A stretch of DNA of 64,000 nt from contig JAXHOK010000006.1 of the NCBI GenBank assembly GCA_034519515.1, positions 352,078 through 416,077 of the forward strand. Direction: 5' to 3'. Made by a program: the position numbers and the translations under genes. The notes below the pieces were generated by a model. That model saw only the letters and a program-made list of their open reading frames with translations, ran no database searches and was not told the DNA's origin. Source of the stretch: Arcicella sp034519515. GTDB lineage: Bacteria; Bacteroidota; Bacteroidia; Cytophagales; Spirosomataceae. This document shows positions 25,286 through 35,237 of this stretch, piece by piece (position 1 is the stretch's first letter; the number at the start of each line of letters is the position of its first letter).

Positions 25286-25451
25286 AGAAGCCGTTTTAAA
25301 ATATCTTACGACAAATTCTGATTGTCTTATTCTGACTATCGAAACCATATTTTTTACACAAGATACGCTGTATATTCCTTAAAAAAATATGATTCCGCTA
25401 CTCAAAAAATACAATCAGACTTTATTCAGAATATATTTTAAAACGGCTTCT
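25286..25451. mobile_element. 166-bp MITE, copy 2
   Basis: Same length, ends (AGAAGCCGTTTTAAAATAT) and interior as the element at 11104-11269, with only a few base differences. It stands 40 bp before the OmpA-domain gene and so may carry or displace that gene's promoter. Confidence 0.85.
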
Positions 25452-25491
25452 AACAATCAAACCTTTACCCCATTAATAGCACAATTTACTC

Positions 25492-26854
25492 ATGAAAACA
25501 TCATTGTACATCTCCGTTTGTTTCTTGCTCTCGCTCAGTTTGTCAGCCCAAATCATCGACCCCAAAGAAACCGCCAAACGGTCAGCCGAAAACCGTGCTA
25601 ACTCCAAAATCGACCAAGGTATCAACAAAGGCTTTGATGCCGTTGAACAAGGAATTGGGAATATTTTTAAGAAAAAAGAGAAAAAAAAGGCAGAGAAAAA
25701 GACTGAAGAGTCTGAAAATCAAGATGATACAAATAATAATTCATCTTCAAACACAAGTAGTAAGTCTAACGCTAATCCTACTTCTGCGAGTACAAAATCC
25801 GCCAAATCTTCGATGAAAACCTATTCAAAATTTGATTTTGTATCGGGCGAAAAAGTGCTTGGCTTTTGATGATTTTTCAACGACCAATGTGGGAGATTTT
25901 CCTTTGGGTTGGAACACCAATTCCACCGCTGAAATCGTAACTATTGAGGGTAATCCTAATAAATGGCTATTTATGTCGAAAGATGGTTTTTTTCAGCCTG
26001 AATATGTGAAGGATATGCCCGAAAATTTCACGCTCGAATTTGATGTTTTAACTCGCTATAATTCCAATAATCTACTGACCTATTCCTTGTATTTATCTTC
26101 GGTGACTGGCAATGTCAAAAAAGATTTAGACAACAAATACCCAACCAACGGAATCTATTTTGGCTGGCGACCTTGTGTGGGTTCTGGGAGTTATTATTTG
26201 TATGAAAATAGTGAAGTAATTGGTAAAAATGAAGATTTGAATATTGCCCAATTTACCTCCGATGAATGTACGAATCCTACGGTGGCGAAAGTATCCATTT
26301 GGCGACAAAAAACTCGCTTACGGATGTATGTAAACGAAACCAAAATCTTAGACCTTCCGCAGGCTTTTGATACCAAATTGAAATATAATGTCTTCAAATT
26401 TGGAGCTTCTTATATGAATTACGTCAATGAAAGAGAGCATGAAGATGAATTTATGGTTTCCAACGTTCGGTATGCCGTGGGGGCTCCCGATACCCGTAAT
26501 AAACTCATTACGGAAGGAAAATTTGTAACTCGGGGTATTTTATTTGATGTAAATTCTGATAAAATCAAGGCGGAATCCTTCGGTATTTTGAAAGAGATTG
26601 GAACGGTTTTGAAAGAAAATCCAACCGTGAAAGTAAAAATCATTGGTCATACCGATAGCGATGGAGACGATACTAAAAATTTAGATTTATCCAAACGCAG
26701 AGCCGCATCCGTCAAAAATGCCCTCAATACAGAATTTGGAATCCCTGCCGAACGTATGGAAACCGACGGAAAGGGAGAGTCGCAACCTTCTGACCCAAAC
26801 ACCACCATTCAAGGCAAAGCTAACAACCGTAGAGTAGAATTTATTAAACTTTAA
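25492..26854 (+). pseudogene. OmpA-domain envelope protein, one frameshift
   Basis: The first frame (25492-25869) has a signal peptide (MKTSLYISVCFLLSLSLSAQ), a Lys/Glu-rich helix and a Ser/Asn linker, and ends SGEKVLGF. The second frame (ending 26854) continues AFDDFSTTNVGDFPLGWNTN, the expected next part of this family, then a lectin-like domain and a C-terminal OmpA domain (IIGHTDSDGDDTKNL, NNRRVEF) that binds peptidoglycan. Removing one T from GTGCTTGGC near 25857 restores EKVLAFDDF. The rest is intact, so the break is recent or a sequence error. First gene of the envelope cluster. Confidence 0.8.
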
Positions 26855-26867
26855 ATCCTAATATTCG

Positions 26868-27722
26868 ATGAAAAATTTAGTTAAAATATTGATTTTGAGC
26901 ATATTATCATTCACTGGATTTGCTCAAAGCAAAATAGATATGCGAGCCACTGAAATCATCATGGATAAACCTCTGATTATTAACCATCAATGTTCCACGT
27001 TGCCATTCGATATCTATAGCTCCTGCTAATTCCGCTACTCAGATTTTTTTTATGAGGGTAATGTTTCTTCAAAGGTATTATGGGTCGTTTATGCAAGACC
27101 ATTGCAATTTGCTTCAGATGACGTCGTATTTGTTTTTGATGTAGGTGCTAATCCTTCGGGCAGAACAATAATGAGATCTACGGGGCTGGAAACAAAGGGT
27201 TTTTTGAAAAGCGGTGATTTAGGTTTCACCACCACCAATAACGCTCAATTGAAACCTGTGTTTGCAGATAAAGACGGAAAACTGAAAGTTGATAACGTTA
27301 CTGAACAATATTTGAGCTATAATTTTACGGCAGTGCAAGCCCAAGATTGGGACGACCAACTGCGGAAAGGTTCTGGTTTTGCGTGGTTCAACACAACCAA
27401 TGCGGGTGCAACCATGTATTTGCCCGTAAACCTACCCGACGGGGTAAAAATTACGAGCGTTACGATGAGATACATTGATAATTCAGCTTCATCTATTGGC
27501 TTTGTTCTTAATGCAAATAATCACAATACCAATACGTTTACGAACCTTTGTTCGGGTAGTAGTATTTTAGCCGATGGCACTATTAGAAATTCATTTGCTG
27601 CCGCAAACGCCATTGTGGACAATAGCGTCAATTCGTATTATGTCAATATTTCGTCGGGAGGAAACTGGACGGGGAATACGCTTCAATTCCACAGTTTAGT
27701 AATTACTTATCAGTATCAGTAA
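26868..27722 (+). pseudogene. Secreted protein with two compensating indels
   Basis: The ATG at 26868 opens MKNLVKILILSILSFTGFAQ, a signal peptide. The frame meets TAA at 27027 and resumes in the same frame up to 27722. Reading +1 between about 27018 and the T8 run at 27043-27050 gives APANSATQIFF and removes the stop, so a gain of one base and a loss in the homopolymer explain the break. The C-terminal part is a beta-sandwich-like domain (DGVKITSVTMRYIDNSASSI). No family was recognised. The next gene begins immediately after its stop. Confidence 0.65.
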
Positions 27723-28367
27723 ATGAGAGATATTATTAAATGCTTGTTAATCTGCATTTTATGCGAATTTCAAGGCGTTTCGCAATCGTCAAAATCAACA
27801 TTGTATTTTCCCAATGCCTTTATTTATGAGGTGGGTCGTGGCAATGAAAAAAGCGAATTATGGATTTATCATAATCCTCAAAAGGGTCAGTATCTCTACG
27901 TCCCGAATGATGATATGGTAAAAGCGGTTTTGGGTTCGCCCAATGGAATTTACAAAACTTATGCCCAAACAGAAGATGGTAAAAAGGTGATTTTTACAAC
28001 AAAAATTTCCAAGGTTTTAGAAAAATCAAAGCCCAATAATCGTTTGAAATCTATCAATTCAAATAGAAGAATAAATGCTTCGCAGGGGCAAATTTTATCC
28101 AAAGGATTTACCCTTAGTTACTTGAAAACTAATGAAATAGATACTTTATTTTTGAGTACCCAAATCAAAGGAAATGCCAATGTCTTGTACGGTTTCAGTA
28201 TGTTGGACGGTGATGATAAACTGCCCAATTCATTCGCTTTGTTGGGGGAAGTTCCTAACAGCCAGTTTCTTACGGAATACGTTTCAAAATATAGCTCTGT
28301 CAAATTGATAGCTTACGAAAGCAATCCTTATCAGTTTGATGTAAAGGGCTATAAATCCATAAAATAA
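27723..28367 (+). CDS. Exported protein of unknown function
   Basis: A 214-residue protein whose ATG directly follows the previous stop codon. It has a signal peptide (MRDIIKCLLICILCEFQGVS) and no cysteine at the cleavage site. The mature part has alternating beta-strands without known motifs. Tight linkage to the upstream and downstream exported proteins suggests a shared envelope role. Confidence 0.65.
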   Translation: MRDIIKCLLICILCEFQGVSQSSKSTLYFPNAFIYEVGRGNEKSELWIYHNPQKGQYLYVPNDDMVKAVLGSPNGIYKTYAQTEDGKKVIFTTKISKVLEKSKPNNRLKSINSNRRINASQGQILSKGFTLSYLKTNEIDTLFLSTQIKGNANVLYGFSMLDGDDKLPNSFALLGEVPNSQFLTEYVSKYSSVKLIAYESNPYQFDVKGYKSIK

Positions 28368-28423
28368 TCATCACGAAGCACATCGAATTCTTTACCAACA
28401 ATCAAGATTTAACTCTATTTCAG

Positions 28424-29074
28424 ATGAAAAAAGTATCGTTAATCATCGCAGGGTTCGCCCTTATTTTTTCAGCTTGCGACACAGCAAAAGAAGCCAAACA
28501 AGATGCCCTCACCAACATGATGGAAAAAGCCATTGAAAGCAAAACGGGTACGCAAATAGACCTACCCGACGCTGCCGATATGGCTGAGAATGGGGGTTCT
28601 ATCAGTTATAAATCTACCGATAAAGTATATCTAAAAGGTGATGAAAAGATGCAAGCAACGCTGACTTTCAATAAAGATAAAAACCAAGAAAAGATGATGA
28701 TTGCCTTGCAAATGGTTGGGGAAAATGGGAAATCGTTCATGGTTACTTTCAACCAAGTTCCCGAAAATTTCTCACTGCCTTTGAAAGGGAAATTCGCCGT
28801 CAGTAATGCCTACGATGGCGTAAATCCAACGGCTTCGGTGATGTTTTTGAACATTAGCAAAAATGGTATGGAAGCTTCCGTTATTCCCTATGAAGGCGAA
28901 TTAATCCTCACTAAACTTTCGAAGGATAAAGTAGAATTTGAGATAAATGGTAAAGGTGGTGATGTCACAGATGTAGAAAGTCCGAGCAACTGGAAAAGTA
29001 TTTCGGGCGGTGGCAAAGCTACAAATCCCATTATCATGAGCTATGGCATTGATAAAAATAAAGTCTTAAAATAA
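28424..29074 (+). CDS. Lipoprotein of unknown function
   Basis: A 216-residue lipoprotein: MKKVSLIIAGFALIFSAC is a signal peptide with a lipobox (FSAC). The mature part has an Ala/Glu-rich linker and a beta-rich domain. It is followed 31 bp later by another lipoprotein gene in the same direction. Its family was not recognised. Confidence 0.7.
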   Translation: MKKVSLIIAGFALIFSACDTAKEAKQDALTNMMEKAIESKTGTQIDLPDAADMAENGGSISYKSTDKVYLKGDEKMQATLTFNKDKNQEKMMIALQMVGENGKSFMVTFNQVPENFSLPLKGKFAVSNAYDGVNPTASVMFLNISKNGMEASVIPYEGELILTKLSKDKVEFEINGKGGDVTDVESPSNWKSISGGGKATNPIIMSYGIDKNKVLK

Positions 29075-29104
29075 ATCTTTTTCAATTAAAAAATGCCAAA
29101 TTCT

Positions 29105-29885
29105 ATGAAAAAAATATCGTTATTACTGCTCGTTATCGTTTTTATGGCTTGCAACAAAGCTGACCAATCCAAGGCAAATATCAGTGAAGGCATTGCTGAA
29201 AGTGCTGGAAAAAGTCCTGTCTGAAAATGGCGGCGAAGGTTGCTATATTCCCTACCAAGCCCGTGCCTGTGAGTTGATAGATAAAGCAACCGTTGCCCAA
29301 ATTCTGGGGGTTGATGCCAGTAAAATGGAAGTAGGTGATACTTTCCAAAAACTTCACGCAATGGGCAAAAAGAAAGACCAACCCTACAAAGGTTCAAGGT
29401 ACGCCAAATGTGAATATAACTGGAAAGATAAAAACCAGAAAATCAAGGAATATATTAAACAACTTAAACGTGAATTTGAAGTGCCTATCTACGCAAATGT
29501 GCAAATTGGTGCTTTTGCCCCTCAACAAAGCGTGGCAACTTTCAAGCAATTTTACCGTAATGTAAGCGATGAAGAAATGAATAATTCCATGAAAAAAGCG
29601 GGTGAGAAGATGGAAAAAAGCGGAAAATACAGCAAAGAACAAGTGGGAATGGCTACCGAGTTAGGCAAAGGGCTGGCATCTGGACGAACGGTAACGTATC
29701 TGGATAATTTGGGAGAAGCGGCAGCCAGTATTCGTTCAAAAATCAATGGTGAACAAACCGAAGTTATTGTATTTTTCAAAGGTAATGAATTTCAAGTATC
29801 GGTGAAAATGGCAGGCAAAACCTACGCCCAAAACATGGAATATACCATGAAAATAGCCCAAGAAGTGCTTAAAAAATGTAAGTAA
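29105..29885 (+). pseudogene. Lipoprotein with one frameshift
   Basis: The ATG at 29105 gives MKKISLLLLVIVFMACNKAD, a lipoprotein signal peptide with cysteine in MAC, but the frame stops at 29224. The following frame (to 29885) carries VLSENGGEGCYIPYQARACE and a domain of about 220 residues. Dropping one A from the AAAAA run near 29205 joins them as SAGKVLSENGG. The larger frame has its own ATG at 29184 but would lack the signal peptide. The family was not recognised. Confidence 0.65.
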
Positions 29886-29913
29886 ATATCAATCAATTCT
29901 AACTAAACAAAAC

Positions 29914-30180
29914 ATGAAAAAGATAATCATTTTATTATTAATTGTTGGGGGAATAATCGCCTGCAAAAAAGACAGTATTGAACCCTCAGCGGATAATTGC
30001 CAACGAGTGGCAAACGAATACACAACTGCCATCAATGCTTGGGCAACCGACCCCAATAGTAAATCAAAGTGCGAAGCCGTCAAAAAATCTTTGACCAATA
30101 TTCTGAGTGCGTGTAGTGCATATACAGCAATTCAAAAGAAAGAGTATGAAGATGAATTAAAACAATTTGATTGTAATTGA
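29914..30180 (+). CDS. Small lipoprotein
   Basis: An 88-residue lipoprotein (MKKIIILLLIVGGIIACKKD with the lipobox IIAC) followed by a helical mature domain with four cysteines (NCQRVANEY, SKCEAVKK, LSACSAY, FDCN) that may form two disulfides. It ends two bases before the next start codon. Similar small lipoproteins are common in Bacteroidota; function unknown. Confidence 0.7.
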   Translation: MKKIIILLLIVGGIIACKKDSIEPSADNCQRVANEYTTAINAWATDPNSKSKCEAVKKSLTNILSACSAYTAIQKKEYEDELKQFDCN

Positions 30181-30182
30181 TT

Positions 30183-31524
30183 ATGAAGAAATTATCTTGT
30201 TTACTCTGTTTTATTTCAACGATTGGTTTCAGTCAAAATATTGAAATCATCAAAAATGAGAAAGGTTTTAAGGAAATTGACTTTACCAAACCAAAGTTTA
30301 ATCTCAAAGCCGAACCAGTTCCCAAAGCCAACGGAACATACCAAATGACGCATTTGATGGAAGTAGTTTGTGATGATAATACGGGAGAGTCTGGCACAAT
30401 CGTACAATACATCAATATTACTAATGGTGTTGTTGGCATTACGTCTGACCTCTTGAAACGATGGGAAGGCAATAAAGAATCCATTGAAGGGATAGAAAAT
30501 TTGCACTATTGGGCAATTTTACCCACCATGACCCAACGAATGTTTACGACCGCCCCCGAAACAGGTAAAACCTTGATAGAAATGACTGCCAAGAGACAGA
30601 AAGAATAATGGCGACAACGGCAACGATTTGGATAAAAAGAATTTGGGCGATATTTTTTGGACAACCGCTAAAAAAATCAAGTCGGTGCCTATTCCAAAAA
30701 AGTTAATAGAGACGGGTAAAATAACCGAAGGTAGCATGACACTGGACGTGTATGAATACGTGGGTGATGAAGGGAAAGTACAGATTTGGCTCAAAGATTT
30801 GGGCATCGCCGAAGGACAATACGCCCCGCTCAAAGACAATTATGCCGTAACGGGTTTAGGTGGAGCAGGTTGGATTTTCAATCGACGCAACAACCACGTT
30901 TATCTGGTTTTTCAAGTAAACGATGCCGCCAACACCAAAAGGCTGCTTTTATCACGGTCTTGAAATCAAAGTCATATAGCTTTTCGGGTGCGGGCTACAA
31001 ACCGATGGGCGATATGATGATGGGAAAAATTAAAGAGAATCACCAAGAGAAAAACAACGAGATTGACGAAAAGCTATCGGAAGAACTCCAAGATGAAAAA
31101 GACTTACAATTGATTGCATTGTATAAGGAAAAAGCAAAAATTGATAAGGATTTACAAACCAAAATGATGGAATCCAGTACCAATGCATTTATGCTAGCGA
31201 TGCATCGGATTTTAGCTCGAAATTATCGGTAGACTTTGCCCTAAATCCTGAAATAATGTACAAAATGGCAGATATTGAACTCAGAATCAAAGCCAGAAGA
31301 ATAGAAATTGAGTTAAACGAAACCCAAGACCCAACCCAAAGAACGGCATTGAATAAAGACCTCAATTGTAACCGTAAACAGCAAACGCTCTGGCAAAATT
31401 ACAGAATGGATGTTCTGAAAAATTGAAGGAAAAAATGAAGGGTTTAGACCAATACGAGCAAATGGAAAAAATGAGTGTTTTAATGGCTGATTATCAACAA
31501 AGAATTTTACAGGCTTGTCCGTAA
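30183..31524 (+). pseudogene. Exported protein with at least four frameshifts
   Basis: The ATG at 30183 starts MKKLSCLLCFISTIGFSQNI, a signal peptide. The coding sequence continues through frames 30183-30608, about 30595-30963, about 30945-31232, about 31180-31424 and to 31524, each joining sensibly (DRKNNGDNGNDLDKKNLGD; KSKSYSFSGAGYKPMGDMMM; FSSKLSVDFALNPEIMYKM; EKLKEKMKGLDQYEQMEKM). The C-terminal third is a long charged helical region. Net length is about 447 codons. The family was not recognised. The gene is followed by a terminator. Confidence 0.6.
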
Positions 31525-31544
31525 ATATTAGGTTTCATAAAACG

Positions 31545-31582
31545 AAAAAGCCTTCTCAAACTAATCTGAGAAGGCTTTTTTC
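31545..31582 (+). terminator. Terminator of the envelope-gene cluster
   Basis: AAAAAGCCTTCTCA pairs with TGAGAAGGCTTTTTT around an 8-nt loop. It lies 21 bp after the last frame of the cluster and also faces the convergent GLPGLI gene. Confidence 0.85.
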
Positions 31583-31623
31583 ATTTTATCAAAGGCGGCA
31601 ATGCTCTAACACCAAACCCCTAA

Positions 31624-32373
31624 TCAATACCGAATTATCCAAAATGGATTACGTTCTTCCTTAATTTTTTCTTGAATAAATTTTCTCAAAATATCTTGAT
31701 AGGCTAATTCATTGACTTTTTTGCCTTTCAATTTTTTGGGTAAATCCATCTGGGTAGTAATTTTTAGAGGTTCAATTTTAGTTGCTTCTATGATAACTGC
31801 TCCGTCATTAATGTTTAATTCCAAAATTAAACCTGGCAAACCATACAACCTCTCTGGACCGGCATTAAAAGGAATATCTTGGGCAAACCAAGCGATGATT
31901 TTCTGTTTTTTAATAGTGTCCTCCACCATAGCTTTCATACAAATATGCCCCGCTACGTCCTTGATGTCGTTGAGGATTTTCCAGTTTAAAGTTTTCAAAG
32001 AATCTTCCAAAATGTAGGTCTTCCCTGCCATTTCAAAGGCTTCTGTCATAGTGTTTTTTTCAAAATCCCGCTTAATACCAAACGTTTCTTTTCGACCACT
32101 AAAATCATATTTTTCTTCCCAACTGGCTAATTGGTCAGAGTGTGTATAATAACTGCCTTTATCGTTGAAATAAAGTAAAGTATATTCTTGATTGTCGTCT
32201 CTACCGCCAAACATATAGGCTTGTTTTTCCTTTTCTTGTTTACTCAAATAGGTTAAAGTTGAGTTCAATTTTGTCCAATAAGTAGTGCGAGTATAGCGAA
32301 TTACACCTTCGGTTTGGGCGAAGGATTGCCATGAAATAATGGATATGAGTAAAGTGATTATTTGCTTTTTCAT
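31624..32373 (-). CDS. GLPGLI-family protein
   Basis: From the ATG at 32373 (MKKQIITLLISIISWQSFAQ) the product has 249 residues with a signal peptide. The family motif appears as YGLPGLILEL near residue 170, preceded by AWFAQDIPFNAGPERL. GLPGLI proteins are Bacteroidota-specific and almost always lie beside an outer-membrane beta-barrel gene, as here (start 57 bp downstream of the barrel's stop). Their function is unknown. Confidence 0.9.
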   Translation of the reverse strand: MKKQIITLLISIISWQSFAQTEGVIRYTRTTYWTKLNSTLTYLSKQEKEKQAYMFGGRDDNQEYTLLYFNDKGSYYTHSDQLASWEEKYDFSGRKETFGIKRDFEKNTMTEAFEMAGKTYILEDSLKTLNWKILNDIKDVAGHICMKAMVEDTIKKQKIIAWFAQDIPFNAGPERLYGLPGLILELNINDGAVIIEATKIEPLKITTQMDLPKKLKGKKVNELAYQDILRKFIQEKIKEERNPFWIIRY

Positions 32374-32429
32374 TGTTGAATATAGATTAAAAGTATTGAC
32401 AAAATTCCCCCTCTGGGGGTAGGGGGCTT

Positions 32430-35237
32430 TTACATCCAACCCTGATTTTTCTTTAATTTTTCCACGTGTCCTTTCACGTTATAAGTCAAACTCAACATAA
32501 AATAACGAGCCAAAGTCAAAGACTGTTGCGTTGTTACCGTGTTTTGGAAACCTCTTTGGACAATGTTCTGACGTTTATTAAAAATATCAAACGCCGCCAA
32601 ACGTACCTCCAATTTATTTTCTTTCATCAACAATCGTCTGATGGAAGCATTAAAAATGGGGATTTCTTGTTCAAACCCGAAGCGTTCATTTTTGTAAAAA
32701 CTGTAATCAAAATTAGTCTCAAAAAAGGTCTTTTTCATAAAATTCCATTTGATGGACGTATCAAAACTGTTGTTTCGGATATTCTGATTTTGGGCTTCGC
32801 TCAATGAATATTTGATATTGTTGATGCCCACGTTAGCGTTCATTCCCACAATCAATTTATCGCCAGGGGTTAAACTCAAACCAAAGCGGAGGTTATAATT
32901 TTGGTTATTATTATCATTCAACCCACCATTAATAAACGTGGGATTATTGGAAACATTGATATTTGGATTAAAATTAACCGTCAGTTTTGTTTTGATAATC
33001 GGGAAACTACAATACGTTCCGATGTATAAACGAGTACCGCCCGATAGGTTTTCTGGACGGGTGCGAGTTACGAAAGTCGTTGGATCAACGGTCTGATTAT
33101 AAACCACTTGGCTCAAATAATAATCATATCCACCCCAAAGATTTACGCTCATAAATGTAGCGGGGTCAAATTTATTCAAAGAAAAATTGATACTGTGGCT
33201 TTTCTCTGGGTTCAAATCTGGATTACCAGTTGAGATAAAAAACGGATTATTATTATTGATAACGGGTTGTAAATCAGCAATTTGTGGAGCATTCACATCC
33301 AACGTATAAGTTACATTAAAGTACATATTATTTTTCAATTCAAGGCTGGCATCCACGTAGGGCGTAAAGGCGGGATAGCTTTTGTTGATATTGGAAAGAA
33401 TTGCTGTCCCTTTTTTGGAAAACTGTGAGCCTGCGAGGTCATACCGCAAACCCGCTGCCCCCAACATAATGTTCACGCCCGAATGTGAATATCGCAAACT
33501 GGTTCCGATACGATTGTAGGTAATGGTATTTTCAAAATAGGTACTCAAACTATCAAAACGACGATTTTCCTGTAAGCCGTTAAATGCCTGACGATCCACA
33601 TTGCGTTTGTCGGAAGAGCCATTATAAAAGGTTTCCCAAAAGATTTTCTTCGATAAAGGTTCAGTATATAAAATACTTCCCTTCAAAAGATTTTGCCGAT
33701 TGATATTGTTATTTATCTGGCTAATTGCCCTCACTTGCTCATTAAACGTACTCGCCGTGATGAATCTACTAAGCGAATTAAGGTTTTCAGTACCGTCTGA
33801 ATTAATTACATTGTAGCCAAGACTCACAGCAAAACTGCGTCCTTTGGTTTTGAATTTATGTCTAAAAATAGCGTTTGTCGTCAGATTCAAATTCGTAAAA
33901 TCACTGGCATTATTGATTTCTGAACGAGTCCGCAAAACGCCCTGTTCCGTCAAATTGCTTTGGAACATTCTGTTTCTATCATCACGCATTCCCGCTCGCA
34001 TATTTGCCTTCACAATGAGCGTATTGCTCGAATCAATCATTTGTTCAAAGCGAGTTCCGATGCTGTGATTACCCCTGAAATTGTTTTGAGCCGAGGTGTC
34101 AGTTGTCAAGAAAGCATCATTTTGAAGAAAAGTTTTCCTGTTCTGAAACTGGTCTAACATCAAGCGAGTTTGGTTATAAAAATAGCTGGTGCTGAGCTTA
34201 GTTTTTTTGTTATCAAAGTTATAATTAACCCCACCGCCCGCATTATTGGTAAATCCACGCCCGTCAAAATTATTGGTGATGCCATCGCCACCTTCCCAAT
34301 TCCAACGACTATTTCCGCCAAAACCAAAATCGCCATTATCGTTATTGTTGAAGGAATTATTGCCCTTAAATTCACCATAATCACTCCAATTTACCCCCGT
34401 TTCGTTGATATTATTTCCGTAGCCCAAAATAGAAAACTGGGAAGTTTTATTGAATTTGTTGTAATTCCCACGGGCAGCCATGCGGTCATTTGTACCAACT
34501 GCTCCCGTAATTTTACCAAATGAGCCTTTTTTATATTCTTCTTTCAGTTCCAAATTAATGGCTTTTTCCTTCTTGCCATCATCAATTCCCGTTAGTTTTG
34601 ACTGTTCAGATTTATCATTAAAAACCTGTACTTTCGAGATAGTTTCTGCTCCCAAGTTCTTGGTTGCGGCTTTTGGGTCATCGCCAAAGAAGGTTTTACC
34701 GTCCACCAACACCTTTTTGATGTCTTTTCCTTGGGCTTTGATGTTGCCTTGTGCGTCAATTTCCATCCCAGGCAAACGCCTCAGCAAATCCTCTACCGAA
34801 GACCCTGGCGGCACTTTGAACGAACGAGCATCATATTCAATGGTGTCGCCCTTGATGGTGAGTGGAGCTCTGGCGGTTTTCACGACTACCTCCAATAATT
34901 CTTGGGAAATGGGTTTAATTTTTACTACGCCCAAATCTTCAATTTCAGATTCAGAAGGTGTTAAAATCTGTTGAAAAGGAATAAAACCTACAAAGGAAAC
35001 CTTGAGGATATAACTGCCATTTTTAACATTTCGAAACTCGAAAACGCCTTTATCGTTGGCACGGGAGAAATTGACGAGTGCCGAATCTTTGGGAGCTAAA
35101 AGCATAACCGTTGCCCCGTTCATCACGGTGGCGGAAGTGTCTTGGATTACGCCCTTAATCGTAATTTTAGTGGGATTTTGGGCATAAATAGAGGCACAAA
35201 AAAGAAAGAAAAACAGAAAATGGGTAAATTTACGCAT
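32430..35237 (-). CDS. TonB-receptor-like outer-membrane beta-barrel protein
   Basis: A 935-residue outer-membrane protein with a signal peptide (MRKFTHFLFFFLFCASIYAQ), a carboxypeptidase-like regulatory domain (KITIKGVIQDTSATVMNGAT, about residues 22-105), a plug region (LLRRLPGMEIDAQGNIKAQG and DGKTFFGDDPKAATKNL) and a C-terminal beta-barrel of the OMP_b-brl_3 type. It lacks a clear TonB box. Pairing with the GLPGLI gene suggests that the two form one envelope system, possibly importing or exporting a ligand that the sequence does not reveal. Confidence 0.9.
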   Translation of the reverse strand: MRKFTHFLFFFLFCASIYAQNPTKITIKGVIQDTSATVMNGATVMLLAPKDSALVNFSRANDKGVFEFRNVKNGSYILKVSFVGFIPFQQILTPSESEIEDLGVVKIKPISQELLEVVVKTARAPLTIKGDTIEYDARSFKVPPGSSVEDLLRRLPGMEIDAQGNIKAQGKDIKKVLVDGKTFFGDDPKAATKNLGAETISKVQVFNDKSEQSKLTGIDDGKKEKAINLELKEEYKKGSFGKITGAVGTNDRMAARGNYNKFNKTSQFSILGYGNNINETGVNWSDYGEFKGNNSFNNNDNGDFGFGGNSRWNWEGGDGITNNFDGRGFTNNAGGGVNYNFDNKKTKLSTSYFYNQTRLMLDQFQNRKTFLQNDAFLTTDTSAQNNFRGNHSIGTRFEQMIDSSNTLIVKANMRAGMRDDRNRMFQSNLTEQGVLRTRSEINNASDFTNLNLTTNAIFRHKFKTKGRSFAVSLGYNVINSDGTENLNSLSRFITASTFNEQVRAISQINNNINRQNLLKGSILYTEPLSKKIFWETFYNGSSDKRNVDRQAFNGLQENRRFDSLSTYFENTITYNRIGTSLRYSHSGVNIMLGAAGLRYDLAGSQFSKKGTAILSNINKSYPAFTPYVDASLELKNNMYFNVTYTLDVNAPQIADLQPVINNNNPFFISTGNPDLNPEKSHSINFSLNKFDPATFMSVNLWGGYDYYLSQVVYNQTVDPTTFVTRTRPENLSGGTRLYIGTYCSFPIIKTKLTVNFNPNINVSNNPTFINGGLNDNNNQNYNLRFGLSLTPGDKLIVGMNANVGINNIKYSLSEAQNQNIRNNSFDTSIKWNFMKKTFFETNFDYSFYKNERFGFEQEIPIFNASIRRLLMKENKLEVRLAAFDIFNKRQNIVQRGFQNTVTTQQSLTLARYFMLSLTYNVKGHVEKLKKNQGWM

